NCBI GenBank assembly: GCA_903904515.1
Contig: CAIVCR010000009.1
Coordinates: 1-64,000 of the forward strand
From: an uncultured Bacteroidia bacterium
Lineage (GTDB): Bacteria > Bacteroidota > Bacteroidia > Bacteroidales > Prolixibacteraceae
Direction: 5' to 3'
Length of the DNA stretch: 64,000 bases
Each line of letters starts with the position of its first letter. Positions within the stretch are counted from its first letter, which is position 1. Below, one piece after another: positions 15,608 to 23,225 of this stretch. The position numbers and the translations under genes were made by a program. The notes beneath the pieces were generated by a model, which saw only the letters and a program-made list of their open reading frames with translations, was not told the origin of the DNA and ran no database searches.

Positions 15608-17929
15608 TTAGATTTTCTTCAAATCATGATTAAACTGAAACATCTCCCCCTTTTTAGTTTTTATGGCAAAGTTTTTATTCCCATATTTTAGCCTAAGAGG
15701 ATAACCCGATTTGGAAAGAACCTTCAAATGGACAAGTTGTCCCCCTCTCCATTCAAAATCAAGATCAAAGCCACCACGCGCCCGTAAACCACGGATATGT
15801 CCGTCCGGAATATCGGACGGGAGAGCAGGCAAAATATCAATTTCATTCAGGTGACTCTGCATCAGCATTTCGGCAATTCCGGAGGCACCGCCGAAATTCC
15901 CATCGATCTGAAAGGGTGGATGCGCATCAAATAAATTGGGATATGAACCCCCTCCTGTCATTTTTGTATCGGTTTGAATTGCAGGCCTAAGCAGCATTTT
16001 CACCATGTTCCAGGCGTGATTTCCATCCAGGAATCGGGCCCAGAAGTTAATTTTCCAGGCAAGGCTCCAGCCTGTCCCTTCATCTCCGCGCGCAATTAAC
16101 GATTGTCGTGCAGCCTCTAAAAATTCAGGATTCTCCTGCCAGTTGATTTCCTTTCCGGGATAGACTCCCCATAGGTGCGAGACGTGGCGGTGTTTATACT
16201 GGGGATCGTCGATATCGGTCATCCACTCCTGCAACTGACCAAAACGACCAATCCTGTAGGGTGCCATTTTTGGTAACATTGCCTTTAGAGAGTCGGCAAA
16301 GGATTGATCTCTTTTAAGAATTGAGGCAGCTTCGATGCAAATCTTAAACAAACTTTTGATGATTTCGTGATCCATTGTCGGACCCGATACAAGTCCGCCG
16401 GTCTCAGGTGAGTTGGACGGGCATGAAACAAGAAACCCACTTTGGGGATCGGGGACCAGGAAATCCATGTAGAATTGGGCCGCACCTTTTAGCACCGGCC
16501 ATGCGCGGTTCGCTAAAAAAGCGGTGTCACGGTTGTAGAGGAAATGCTCCCAGAAATGTTGTGACAGCCAGCCGCTTCCTGAGACCCATAAGCCATGATT
16601 GGAATGATTGATTGGAGCTGCTCCTCTCCATAAATCGGTATTGTGGTGCAGTACCCAGCCCCTGGCATTGTAATGGACTTTCGCCACCTGCTCGCCGGAA
16701 GGGACAACCTCTTCGAGCATCCTGAACAGAGCATCGTGACACTCGCTGATATTTAAGGGTTCAACCGCCCAGTAATTCATCTCTGTATTAATATTGACCG
16801 TATATTTACTGTCCCAGGGTGGATTTAGCTTATCATTCCATATTCCCTGAAGTGTTGCAGGATAGGTTCCGGGACGACTGCTTGAAAGCATAAGATAACG
16901 TGCATATTGCACATAAAGGGCTGCCAGTGAAAGATCCATTTTCGCCGGTATTCCCTTAATCCGGCTATCGGCGGGAAGATTTTCTGATGAGGAATGTCCT
17001 AAATCAATCGCAAACCGGTTAAAATAAAGCTGATAATCTTTGATGTGAGTTTGTTTCACAACCTCGAATTTCTTACTGCCCAAACCCGATAAATAGTTAT
17101 TACAAAGGCTCGCAGGGTTTGCCGATACATCCCGGGGATTCACAAAACTCGTTGCCGCAACAAGGTATATCGCAGCCTCATCAGCATTCTCAACATGCAA
17201 CTGATTCCCGGCAACAGAGCTCTTCCCCCCAGTAACGACCAGCTTTAAACGGGCGGTTCCGGTAAGCACTCCATCCTTGACTTTTACATTAAGTTCAATT
17301 GTACCATCCTCCTTAACGATTGATGTGAATCCCTCATGCAGTGAAGTAAGCGATATATCAAATGTAATAGCGTGCTTTTTGTCTGCCTTTAAACGGACAG
17401 CAATTGTCTGATCCGGAACGGAAGCCAGGTATTCGCGCGAATAGGAGGTACCTGAAGCGCTATACGAAGTGCGGCAAAGTGCCGCCGAAAGATCCAGTTC
17501 CCGTCTGTAATTGGTAATCGCTCCCGGCAAGTTAAATTTAAGCCAGATATCTCCGAAAGGCTGATATTTACGCTGTCCCAATGGCATACTCATAAACTTA
17601 TCCATAGCCAGTGTCTCGGCCTCCTCTTGCTTCCCCTGCCAGATCAGTTCACGGATTTTCCCCAGATACTGCGACGCCCCCTCATGCGAATAATCGTGCG
17701 GTGCGCCTGTCCAAAGCGTTTCTTCATTAAACTGGATATGATCCTCGATTATCCCACCGAAGACCATAGCACCCAGACGGCCATTCCCAATGGGAAGTGC
17801 CTCTTCCCAGATTGTTGCCGGCTGTGTATACCAAAGTTTTAATGACTGCCCGGAAGACTCTCCCTGACAATTTAAAGTTAGGAGGAAAATGGATAGAATA
17901 ATAGCTATTCGGGGAACACGATTCTTCAT
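15608..17929 (-). CDS. GH95 alpha-L-fucosidase-type glycoside hydrolase
   Basis: A 773-residue exported enzyme of family GH95 (1,2-alpha-L-fucosidase or alpha-L-galactosidase). The ATG at 17929 is chosen because it opens a signal sequence (MKNRVPRIAIILSIFLLTLNC); a lipoprotein Cys is possible though the lipobox is poor. The order of domains is an N-terminal beta-sandwich (WYTQPATIWEEALPIGNGRLGAMVFGG), an (alpha/alpha)6 barrel with NINTEMNYW (two Asn that bind the attacking water in the family), CPSNSPETGG, RHVSHLWGVYPG and FQIDGNFGG, and a C-terminal beta-sandwich. The SPE glutamate and the QIDGNFG aspartate are the probable catalytic residues by motif memory. It leads the GH95-DUF1080 pair, which suggests attack on fucosylated or galactosylated glycans. 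Confidence 0.93.
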   Translation of the reverse strand: MKNRVPRIAIILSIFLLTLNCQGESSGQSLKLWYTQPATIWEEALPIGNGRLGAMVFGGIIEDHIQFNEETLWTGAPHDYSHEGASQYLGKIRELIWQGKQEEAETLAMDKFMSMPLGQRKYQPFGDIWLKFNLPGAITNYRRELDLSAALCRTSYSASGTSYSREYLASVPDQTIAVRLKADKKHAITFDISLTSLHEGFTSIVKEDGTIELNVKVKDGVLTGTARLKLVVTGGKSSVAGNQLHVENADEAAIYLVAATSFVNPRDVSANPASLCNNYLSGLGSKKFEVVKQTHIKDYQLYFNRFAIDLGHSSSENLPADSRIKGIPAKMDLSLAALYVQYARYLMLSSSRPGTYPATLQGIWNDKLNPPWDSKYTVNINTEMNYWAVEPLNISECHDALFRMLEEVVPSGEQVAKVHYNARGWVLHHNTDLWRGAAPINHSNHGLWVSGSGWLSQHFWEHFLYNRDTAFLANRAWPVLKGAAQFYMDFLVPDPQSGFLVSCPSNSPETGGLVSGPTMDHEIIKSLFKICIEAASILKRDQSFADSLKAMLPKMAPYRIGRFGQLQEWMTDIDDPQYKHRHVSHLWGVYPGKEINWQENPEFLEAARQSLIARGDEGTGWSLAWKINFWARFLDGNHAWNMVKMLLRPAIQTDTKMTGGGSYPNLFDAHPPFQIDGNFGGASGIAEMLMQSHLNEIDILPALPSDIPDGHIRGLRARGGFDLDFEWRGGQLVHLKVLSKSGYPLRLKYGNKNFAIKTKKGEMFQFNHDLKKI

Positions 17930-17962
17930 TTTATTTGGCTTTTGATAATTTAGTTCTGTATG

Positions 17963-17970
17963 CAAAAGTA
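17963..17970 (-). promoter_or_regulatory. -7 promoter box for GH95 gene
   Basis: TACTTTTG on the minus strand fits TAnnTTTG, with a predicted start about 28 nt ahead of the GH95 ATG. No matching -33 box is obvious. It is divergent from the upxY box at 18009. Confidence 0.4.
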
Positions 17971-18008
17971 ATGAACACTTTTGAAAACTCCTTTCCGGGT
18001 AAAATCTT

Positions 18009-18016
18009 TATCTTTG
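18009..18016 (+). promoter_or_regulatory. -7 promoter box for upxY
   Basis: TATCTTTG fits TAnnTTTG and would give a leader of about 13 nt before the ATG at 18035. A TTTG at 17980-17983 is 25 bp away, longer than the usual spacing. Confidence 0.4.
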
Positions 18017-18034
18017 CTACACTTAAAGAACAAA

Positions 18035-18559
18035 ATGGAAGCCAATAAAATCAACTACAACTGGTACGCAATCCGGGTAAAATCAAGATCCGAAAAGAGG
18101 GTATACACTGATTTAACAGAGCAGGGGATAGAAGCTTACCTGCCGTTACAAAAGAAATTAAGACAGTGGAGTGACCGCAAAAAATGGGTGGAAATGCCAC
18201 TGATTTCAGGCTATGTGTTCGTATACATCTCCAGAAAAGAATATGAAATAGTGCTCCGGGTCTTTAACGTTGTTAGTTATATCTATTTTGAGGGAAAAGC
18301 GGCCGTTATCAGAGAAGAAGATATAAACCTTTTGAAAAGAATGCTTGGACAGGTCGACGTTGAATTGGAAATAACAGAGGAGCAATTTAAACCAGGACAA
18401 AAGGTGGAGATTATTGCGGGTCCGCTTCTGGGGGTTATCGGCGAATTAATCGAATTCAAAGGAAAGAATAAAGTTGCACTCCGTATTCCTCCATTGGGAT
18501 ACACCGTCCTTATTGAAGCACCCGGAAAGAACCTTGCACCCTATAATCAGACAAATTGA
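18035..18559 (+). CDS. UpxY/NusG-like transcription antiterminator
   Basis: A 174-residue NusG paralogue of the UpxY/LoaP type, which binds RNA polymerase and lets it read through into long surface-polysaccharide operons. The ATG at 18035 (MEANKINYNWYAIRVKSR) is chosen because the NGN domain normally begins with this WYAIRVK strand; the longer frame opens with TTG. The NGN domain (about 8-105) includes GIEAYLPLQKKLRQWSDRKKW and PLISGYVFVYI. A KOW-type C-terminal domain follows (FKPGQKVEIIAGPLLGVIGELIEFKGKNKVALRI). It lies 445 bp upstream of a glycan-initiating transferase gene, the arrangement seen at Bacteroides capsule loci, so that gap is a likely leader where it acts. Confidence 0.85.
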   Translation: MEANKINYNWYAIRVKSRSEKRVYTDLTEQGIEAYLPLQKKLRQWSDRKKWVEMPLISGYVFVYISRKEYEIVLRVFNVVSYIYFEGKAAVIREEDINLLKRMLGQVDVELEITEEQFKPGQKVEIIAGPLLGVIGELIEFKGKNKVALRIPPLGYTVLIEAPGKNLAPYNQTN

Positions 18560-19004
18560 TTTGGGTAGTAAAACTTTCTCACGCTTATTCCTAAAAACCA
18601 TACAGTTGTGTATGATATGGTATCGCTTGTTTATTTAAAATCATTCTACTATCCATTTACTTCCAAAGAATTAATTATACGACTACATTTGTAGTATAAC
18701 TTAAATGAAGCTCTGAATAAAGTAGATGTACTATTCAGGTTTAGAGCGAGGGAAATAGATCTTTAAGCCTGAAGATGTTACTTTTTTTGGTGCCGGCGAA
18801 AAAGCAGTGAGGTAACAATTAATTGCTCAGGGCAATAAATTGCTCAAATCAGAATCGTAAAGTAATTGACCGAATTCAAAAAAAACCCGAACAATTGTTT
18901 TTACTTATCCGATCAATATTTAATTGTTTCGTCAGGTGATCTAAATTTATAATTTTTCACTTGCTTTTAAAACCTAAGATTAATTTTTTAAAATTAACAC
19001 CTAT
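18560..19004 (+). promoter_or_regulatory. 445-bp putative leader between upxY and the transferase gene
   Basis: No ORF. It holds a TACATTTG box (18684-18691, itself the centre of the small palindrome ACTAC-ATTT-GTAGT), a 7-bp hairpin CTGAATA/TATTCAG (18713-18738), and a direct repeat of AATTGCTCA (18821-18829 and 18838-18846). A transcript from the box would carry a leader of about 300 nt before the ATG at 19005. This fits a target of the adjacent UpxY protein, but no known recognition motif is assigned. Confidence 0.4.
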
Positions 19005-20144
19005 ATGCCTATCCTGTTTCAGCTGGTTTTTTGCTTCCTGATGGCACTTTCAATTTCGATTTGGGCTGTTCCTGTCATCGTTCGGGTTGATCGCTCTTTA
19101 AAACTTTTTGATCATCCGAATGAGAGGTCATCATCCGGAAATCCTATACCTACTTTAGGAGGAATTGCCATTTTTTTCAGTTTTGCATTTTCCGCATCTA
19201 TTGGTATGATTGGAATTCACATGCCTGAATTGATCTTCATTCTGGCTGCCACTATGCTCATATTCTTTGTGGGATTAAAAGATGACCTTGTGGATTTATC
19301 TCCCAGGAAGAAGCTTCTTATTGAGATCATCGCTGCATTTATAATCATCTTTGCAGGCCAAATCAGGTTTACCAATCTCCATGGGTTATTTGGAATTACG
19401 GAGATCGGACTATTTCCGGGTGTCATCATCACTGTTTTTGCAATCGTGGTAATCATCAATGCTTTTAATCTGACCGATGGTATCGACGGACTTGCTGCCA
19501 GCTTAAGTATAGTGATTAGCCTGATTTTGGGTGGCTGGTTTTTCCTAAGCGGCCATACTGGTTACGCGATCCTCTCATTCTCTTTGGCTGGTGCCGTTAC
19601 CGGTTTCTTCTATTTTAACATGTACGGAATACGGAATAAAATCTTTATGGGAGATACCGGATCGCTGGTATTAGGAACTGTTATTGCCATCCTTATTATC
19701 CGGTTTAACGAATTTAATATCGATCAAAGTCAACCCTATGCCATAGAATCTGTTCCGGCTATCTCGTTCGGTATTCTTGCATATCCGCTTATTGATGTTA
19801 TGAGAGTTATGTTAATACGAATTTCACAACGCAGATCGCCATTTTCAGCAGACAAGAACCACCTTCACCACCGGCTGCTTACCCTGGGATTTTCGCATAA
19901 AAATGCCACCTATACAATTGTAGGTATAAATATCCTTTTTGTCGCAGTTCTTTTTTCACTCCATCAATTTGGGATACTCAGGATAGCTGCTTATATTGTA
20001 ATTTCTTGTGGTACTCTCTTTTTGATGCCTGCCTTTTTTATTAAAAAACGGAAACTGGTCCGGAAGAATGATCCGTTACAGCAAATCATGATTCCGCGAT
20101 TAAATGCCGATTCGGTATTTGTTGAGAAGCAGGTCCAGAGATAA
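19005..20144 (+). CDS. WecA/TagO-type undecaprenyl-phosphate glycosylphosphotransferase, paralogue
   Basis: A 379-residue polytopic membrane enzyme nearly collinear with the one at 11.5-12.6 kb. Motifs: FVGLKDDLV, NAFNLTDGIDGLAAS, KIFMGDTGSLVLG and DKNHLHHRLLTLG. It would attach the first sugar phosphate (GlcNAc-1-P or similar) to undecaprenyl phosphate. One visible change from the paralogue is in the first cytosolic loop (VRVDRSLKLFDHPNERSS against VRIVRKLKLLDQPNIRSS). Unlike the paralogue it follows an UpxY gene and leads toward VanZ-like, rmlA and rmlC genes, so it is probably the dedicated initiating enzyme for a capsule or exopolysaccharide. Confidence 0.9.
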   Translation: MPILFQLVFCFLMALSISIWAVPVIVRVDRSLKLFDHPNERSSSGNPIPTLGGIAIFFSFAFSASIGMIGIHMPELIFILAATMLIFFVGLKDDLVDLSPRKKLLIEIIAAFIIIFAGQIRFTNLHGLFGITEIGLFPGVIITVFAIVVIINAFNLTDGIDGLAASLSIVISLILGGWFFLSGHTGYAILSFSLAGAVTGFFYFNMYGIRNKIFMGDTGSLVLGTVIAILIIRFNEFNIDQSQPYAIESVPAISFGILAYPLIDVMRVMLIRISQRRSPFSADKNHLHHRLLTLGFSHKNATYTIVGINILFVAVLFSLHQFGILRIAAYIVISCGTLFLMPAFFIKKRKLVRKNDPLQQIMIPRLNADSVFVEKQVQR

Positions 20145-20306
20145 ATTTAATCATGATACTCTCCCCTTTACCATAAGTTTACCCTGTTTTCAGTGCAGGC
20201 GAGTGATTTGTTTATAGCCATGCCGCGACTTATTATTCCTGTGAAAAGATGTAGTTCTAATCTTAGTATTCCACCTTCCTGAACTAATTTTATTGCTTAT
20301 CTGGCA

Positions 20307-20338
20307 TTTCCGGAAGAGGCAAATAAACCCTATTTTTG
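20307..20338 (+). promoter_or_regulatory. Promoter for VanZ-like gene
   Basis: TTTC (20307-20310), 20-bp spacer, TATTTTTG (20331-20338). The start would be near 20345, about 40 nt before the ATG. Confidence 0.5.
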
Positions 20339-20382
20339 GAGCATAATCAATTTACAAATTACAAAGACATTTTCACATCATA

Positions 20383-20778
20383 ATGATCTCATTTATTTTC
20401 TCAATCCCACAATGGTTAAGGCTCACATTAAGCTTTATATATCTCAGCTGTATTGCTTTACTCTCATTACTTCCGTCCAAAGATTTTCCTGAACTCCCGC
20501 TATTCTCAGGAATAGATAAAGTTGTTCATTTCTGTATGTATTTTGGTCTTACAATACTCGCCTGTTGGTCGACGCATGCAGAGGTCAGACATCGCTGGTA
20601 TTATATTGTAGTGCTCTTTGCAATTGGATGGGGGGTAACTATGGAGATCTTTCAGCTCCTTATGCATTTGGGGCGATCTTTCGATTTGTATGATATTCTG
20701 GCAAATTCTATGGGTGCCTTAATTGGAGCCATCATCTATCTGCTTACGGCACGGATGAAAAAAAATCCTGCATATTAA
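20383..20778 (+). CDS. VanZ-like membrane protein
   Basis: A 131-residue protein with four predicted transmembrane helices and the VanZ-family pattern: an N-terminal helix ending LSLLPSKDFPELP, then GIDKVVHFCMYFGLTILA (the Asp-Lys-hxxHF motif at the membrane face), and EIFQLLMHLGRSFDLYDILANSMGALIG (Glu and Asp pair typical of the family). VanZ in enterococci gives teicoplanin resistance, but in Bacteroidota such proteins are frequent near envelope or polysaccharide genes and their role is not established. It has its own promoter and lies between the transferase gene and rmlA on the same strand. Confidence 0.82.
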   Translation: MISFIFSIPQWLRLTLSFIYLSCIALLSLLPSKDFPELPLFSGIDKVVHFCMYFGLTILACWSTHAEVRHRWYYIVVLFAIGWGVTMEIFQLLMHLGRSFDLYDILANSMGALIGAIIYLLTARMKKNPAY

Positions 20779-21163
20779 AAGGGAAATCCGAGCCAAATTA
20801 ACTGGATAACAGTCCGATTTGGAATTATTTGGCAAATTATATGGCACTTTAGGTTTCTTCAAAACAATGAGTAGTACCTCATTATGGGAATTATAAAGCC
20901 CGTAAAATAATAACTTTAAAAAGTTCTCGCTAAGAACGCAAAGTTCGCCAGGAAGAGTCTAAATATCCTTTACATTGCGTTGCGACTCAGCGCGAAATAT
21001 TTAATTTACATAAGAGGTTTTTGCACTAAATAATTAATTTTGTAAAGAAATATTCAAAAAAAACAGTAGCTTTCATCCTCTTCTTTTCGAATTGAGGCTA
21101 AAGTCAAAAAGTGCAGATACGGTTTAACGACATTCATTATAAACTAATTACTCAATTTTAGTT
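20779..21163. other. 385-bp intergenic region with palindromic repeat
   Basis: Bases 20918-20998 hold an imperfect inverted pair: AGTTCTCGCTAAGAACGCAA on the left is partly mirrored by TTGCGTTGCGACTCAGCGCG on the right. The AACGCAAAGTTCGCC word relates it to repeats at 47.6 and 53.9 kb. A TAATTTTG box (21035-21042) could start the rmlA transcript with a leader of about 115 nt. Nothing else is seen. Confidence 0.5.
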
Positions 21164-22039
21164 ATGAAAGGAATAATTCTTGCAGGAGGATCGGGGACGC
21201 GATTGTATCCCATAACCAAAGGTGTGTCCAAGCAGTTGTTGCCCGTTTATGATAAGCCCATGGTTTATTACCCCTTATCAACGTTAATGCTTGCCGGAAT
21301 CAAGGATATTCTATTGATATCAACACCTGAAGATATCGTAATGTATGAACGTTTATTAGGAACAGGTGAAGAGTGGGGTATCCATATCTCGTATAAAATT
21401 CAACCTTCACCCGACGGACTTGCTCAAGCCTTTCTGCTTGGTGAGGAGTTTATCGGAAGTGACGATGTTTGTCTTGTCCTGGGAGATAATATTTTTTATG
21501 GATATGGATTCTCGGGAATGCTGGCCGACTCTGTTGAGGTGGTAAAGAAAGAACAGAAGGCGGTGATTTTTGGATATGTCGTTTCTGATCCGGAGCGATA
21601 TGGAGTTGCTGAAATGGATAAGGATGGAAATGTGTTGTCGCTGGAGGAGAAACCGGTTGTTCCGAAATCAAATTTTGCAGTGGTTGGGCTCTATTTTTAT
21701 CCAAATTCGGTTATTGAAATCGCAAAAAAGATCAAACCATCGCCCAGGGGAGAACTGGAAATAACGACTGTAAACCAAGAGTATATGCACCAAAAAAGGT
21801 TGATGTTGTCGACTATGGGGCGAGGTTTTGCCTGGCTCGATACCGGAACGCATACCTCGTTGATTCAGGCTTCAAACTTTATTGAAACCATTGAGACCCG
21901 TCAGGGTTTGAAAGTGGCCTGTCCCGAAGAGATTGCCTTTCATAACCAATGGATAACCAAAGAGCAGCTGATTGCACTGGCTCAGCCGATGATTAAAAAT
22001 CAGTACGGACAGTACCTGCTGAGGTTAGCTGCCGATTAA
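21164..22039 (+). CDS. rmlA: Glucose-1-phosphate thymidylyltransferase
   Basis: Makes dTDP-glucose from glucose-1-phosphate and dTTP, the first step to dTDP-L-rhamnose and other dTDP-sugars. The 291-residue protein has the nucleotidyltransferase signature [24 protein letters not shown] (G-G-x-G-T-R-L and the reactive Lys), the metal-binding [27 protein letters not shown], and the allosteric C-terminal region [12 protein letters not shown]. Length matches the RmlA-long class. It is 23 bp from rmlC and no rmlB or rmlD lies in the window, so the pathway must be completed elsewhere. Confidence 0.95.
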   Translation: MKGIILAGGSGTRLYPITKGVSKQLLPVYDKPMVYYPLSTLMLAGIKDILLISTPEDIVMYERLLGTGEEWGIHISYKIQPSPDGLAQAFLLGEEFIGSDDVCLVLGDNIFYGYGFSGMLADSVEVVKKEQKAVIFGYVVSDPERYGVAEMDKDGNVLSLEEKPVVPKSNFAVVGLYFYPNSVIEIAKKIKPSPRGELEITTVNQEYMHQKRLMLSTMGRGFAWLDTGTHTSLIQASNFIETIETRQGLKVACPEEIAFHNQWITKEQLIALAQPMIKNQYGQYLLRLAAD

Positions 22040-22062
22040 TAATTCAACAGATTAATATCAAT

Positions 22063-22629
22063 ATGAAAGTAATATCAACTTCTATTCCAGAAGTATTAGT
22101 GTTTGAGCCCGACGTGTTTGGCGACCACCGCGGATATTTTTTCGAATCGTTTCGCCGGGATATTTTTGAGAAATATGTTGGAGATATCCACTTTGTTCAG
22201 GATAATCAGTCCAAATCAGGCTATGGCGTCTTGCGCGGGCTTCATTTCCAAAGACCCCCATTTACACAGGCAAAACTTGTTCAATGTCTTCAGGGCGAAG
22301 TGCTTGACATAGCCGTAGACCTTAGGCTTGGTTCTCCTACTTATGGAAAACATGTCTCTGTTCGGCTCTCTGAAGCTAATCACAGCCAACTTTACATCCC
22401 CCGGGGGTTTGCACATGGTTTTGCGGTACTCAGTGAAACGGCTGTATTTTCGTATAAATGTGATAATTATTATAACCCCGCTGCCGATGGCGGTCTGTTA
22501 TGGAGCGATCCGACAATAAATATTGACTGGATCCTTGCTCCTGATGTGATTAAATTATCAGATAAAGATGAAAATTTACCGTTGTTAGGTCAAATAACGG
22601 ACTTCGATTATAAAAACTTCAGGCAATGA
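22063..22629 (+). CDS. rmlC: dTDP-4-dehydrorhamnose 3,5-epimerase
   Basis: Converts dTDP-4-dehydro-6-deoxy-D-glucose to the L-lyxo form. The 188-residue cupin shows the family marks: FGDHRGYFFESFR, QDNQSKSGYGVLRGLHFQ (catalytic His in GLHFQ), KLVQCLQGEVLDIAVDLR, LYIPRGFAHGFAVLSETAVFSYKCDNYY (the paired Asp/Tyr and FAHGF segment) and W(S)DPTINIDW. It follows rmlA closely and overlaps the next gene by the ATGA motif, so all three form one operon. Confidence 0.95.
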   Translation: MKVISTSIPEVLVFEPDVFGDHRGYFFESFRRDIFEKYVGDIHFVQDNQSKSGYGVLRGLHFQRPPFTQAKLVQCLQGEVLDIAVDLRLGSPTYGKHVSVRLSEANHSQLYIPRGFAHGFAVLSETAVFSYKCDNYYNPAADGGLLWSDPTINIDWILAPDVIKLSDKDENLPLLGQITDFDYKNFRQ

Positions 22630-23093
22630 GATCTCCAATAAGACAATTAATCGTTATATTCGTGCTAGCTGCAGTCATTTCAGGGTGTTCAAAAGGGGGC
22701 AGTAACTCGCCTGTTGTTGTTACGGATACAACAAAACCATCCATTTTGATTACAGCTCCCACAGCCGGACAACAGTTTTCGGCAGGTAATAATATTCCCT
22801 TTCAGGTCACTTTTTCAGATAATGAGGCACTTAAAAGCTACGATGTAGCAATCAGTCAAAATCTGCTGGGAGGATTAATATTGAAGGTTGTCCCCACTTC
22901 GGTCCCTTTTACCTATACAAAATCCACAACCACCTTAACCGGCAAATCACAGGTGATAACGCTGAGTGATATTAATATTCCTTCAAATACCCTTACCCAG
23001 ATTGTGTCAACCGGAAGTTACAATTTAAAAGTTACCTGCACGGATGGTTCAAACAATACTACTTCAACAACACTGATAATTAACATTCACTAA
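22626..23093 (+). CDS. Ig-like lipoprotein of unknown role
   Basis: A 155-residue lipoprotein: signal peptide MRSPIRQLIVIFVLAAVISGCS with lipobox ISGC (Cys at about 21), then a Thr/Ser-rich linker and one immunoglobulin-like domain (TTKPSILITAPTAGQQFSAGNNIPFQVTFSDNEALKSYDVAI ... YNLKVTCTDGSNNTTSTTLIINI), similar to the DUF4625-type lipoproteins of Bacteroidota. The ATG overlaps the rmlC stop (ATGA), so translation is coupled to a sugar-nucleotide operon, which is an odd partner. It is followed by a terminator. Role unknown; a surface-exposed carbohydrate or protein binder is one possibility. Confidence 0.72.
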   Translation: MRSPIRQLIVIFVLAAVISGCSKGGSNSPVVVTDTTKPSILITAPTAGQQFSAGNNIPFQVTFSDNEALKSYDVAISQNLLGGLILKVVPTSVPFTYTKSTTTLTGKSQVITLSDINIPSNTLTQIVSTGSYNLKVTCTDGSNNTTSTTLIINIH

Positions 23094-23152
23094 TCTCAAC
23101 CATTAATACACTATTCAATTGTGTATAATTCACATGTCTACGAAATGTTTGG

Positions 23153-23182
23153 AATAACCGGTTATCAGCCGGTTATTTTTTT
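23153..23182 (+). terminator. Intrinsic terminator of rml operon
   Basis: AATAACCGG (23153-23161) pairs with CCGGTTATT (23169-23177) around a 7-nt loop and is followed by a T-tract. Confidence 0.85.
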
Positions 23183-23195
23183 AAAGTTTTTCATG

Positions 23196-23203
23196 TAAGT
23201 TTG
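23196..23203 (+). promoter_or_regulatory. -7 promoter box for PBP1A gene
   Basis: TAAGTTTG fits TAnnTTTG; the start would be near 23210, about 16 nt before the ATG at 23226. The -33 region is T-rich without a clear TTTG. Confidence 0.45.
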
Positions 23204-23225
23204 CACTATTCAAATAATTCTGTTT

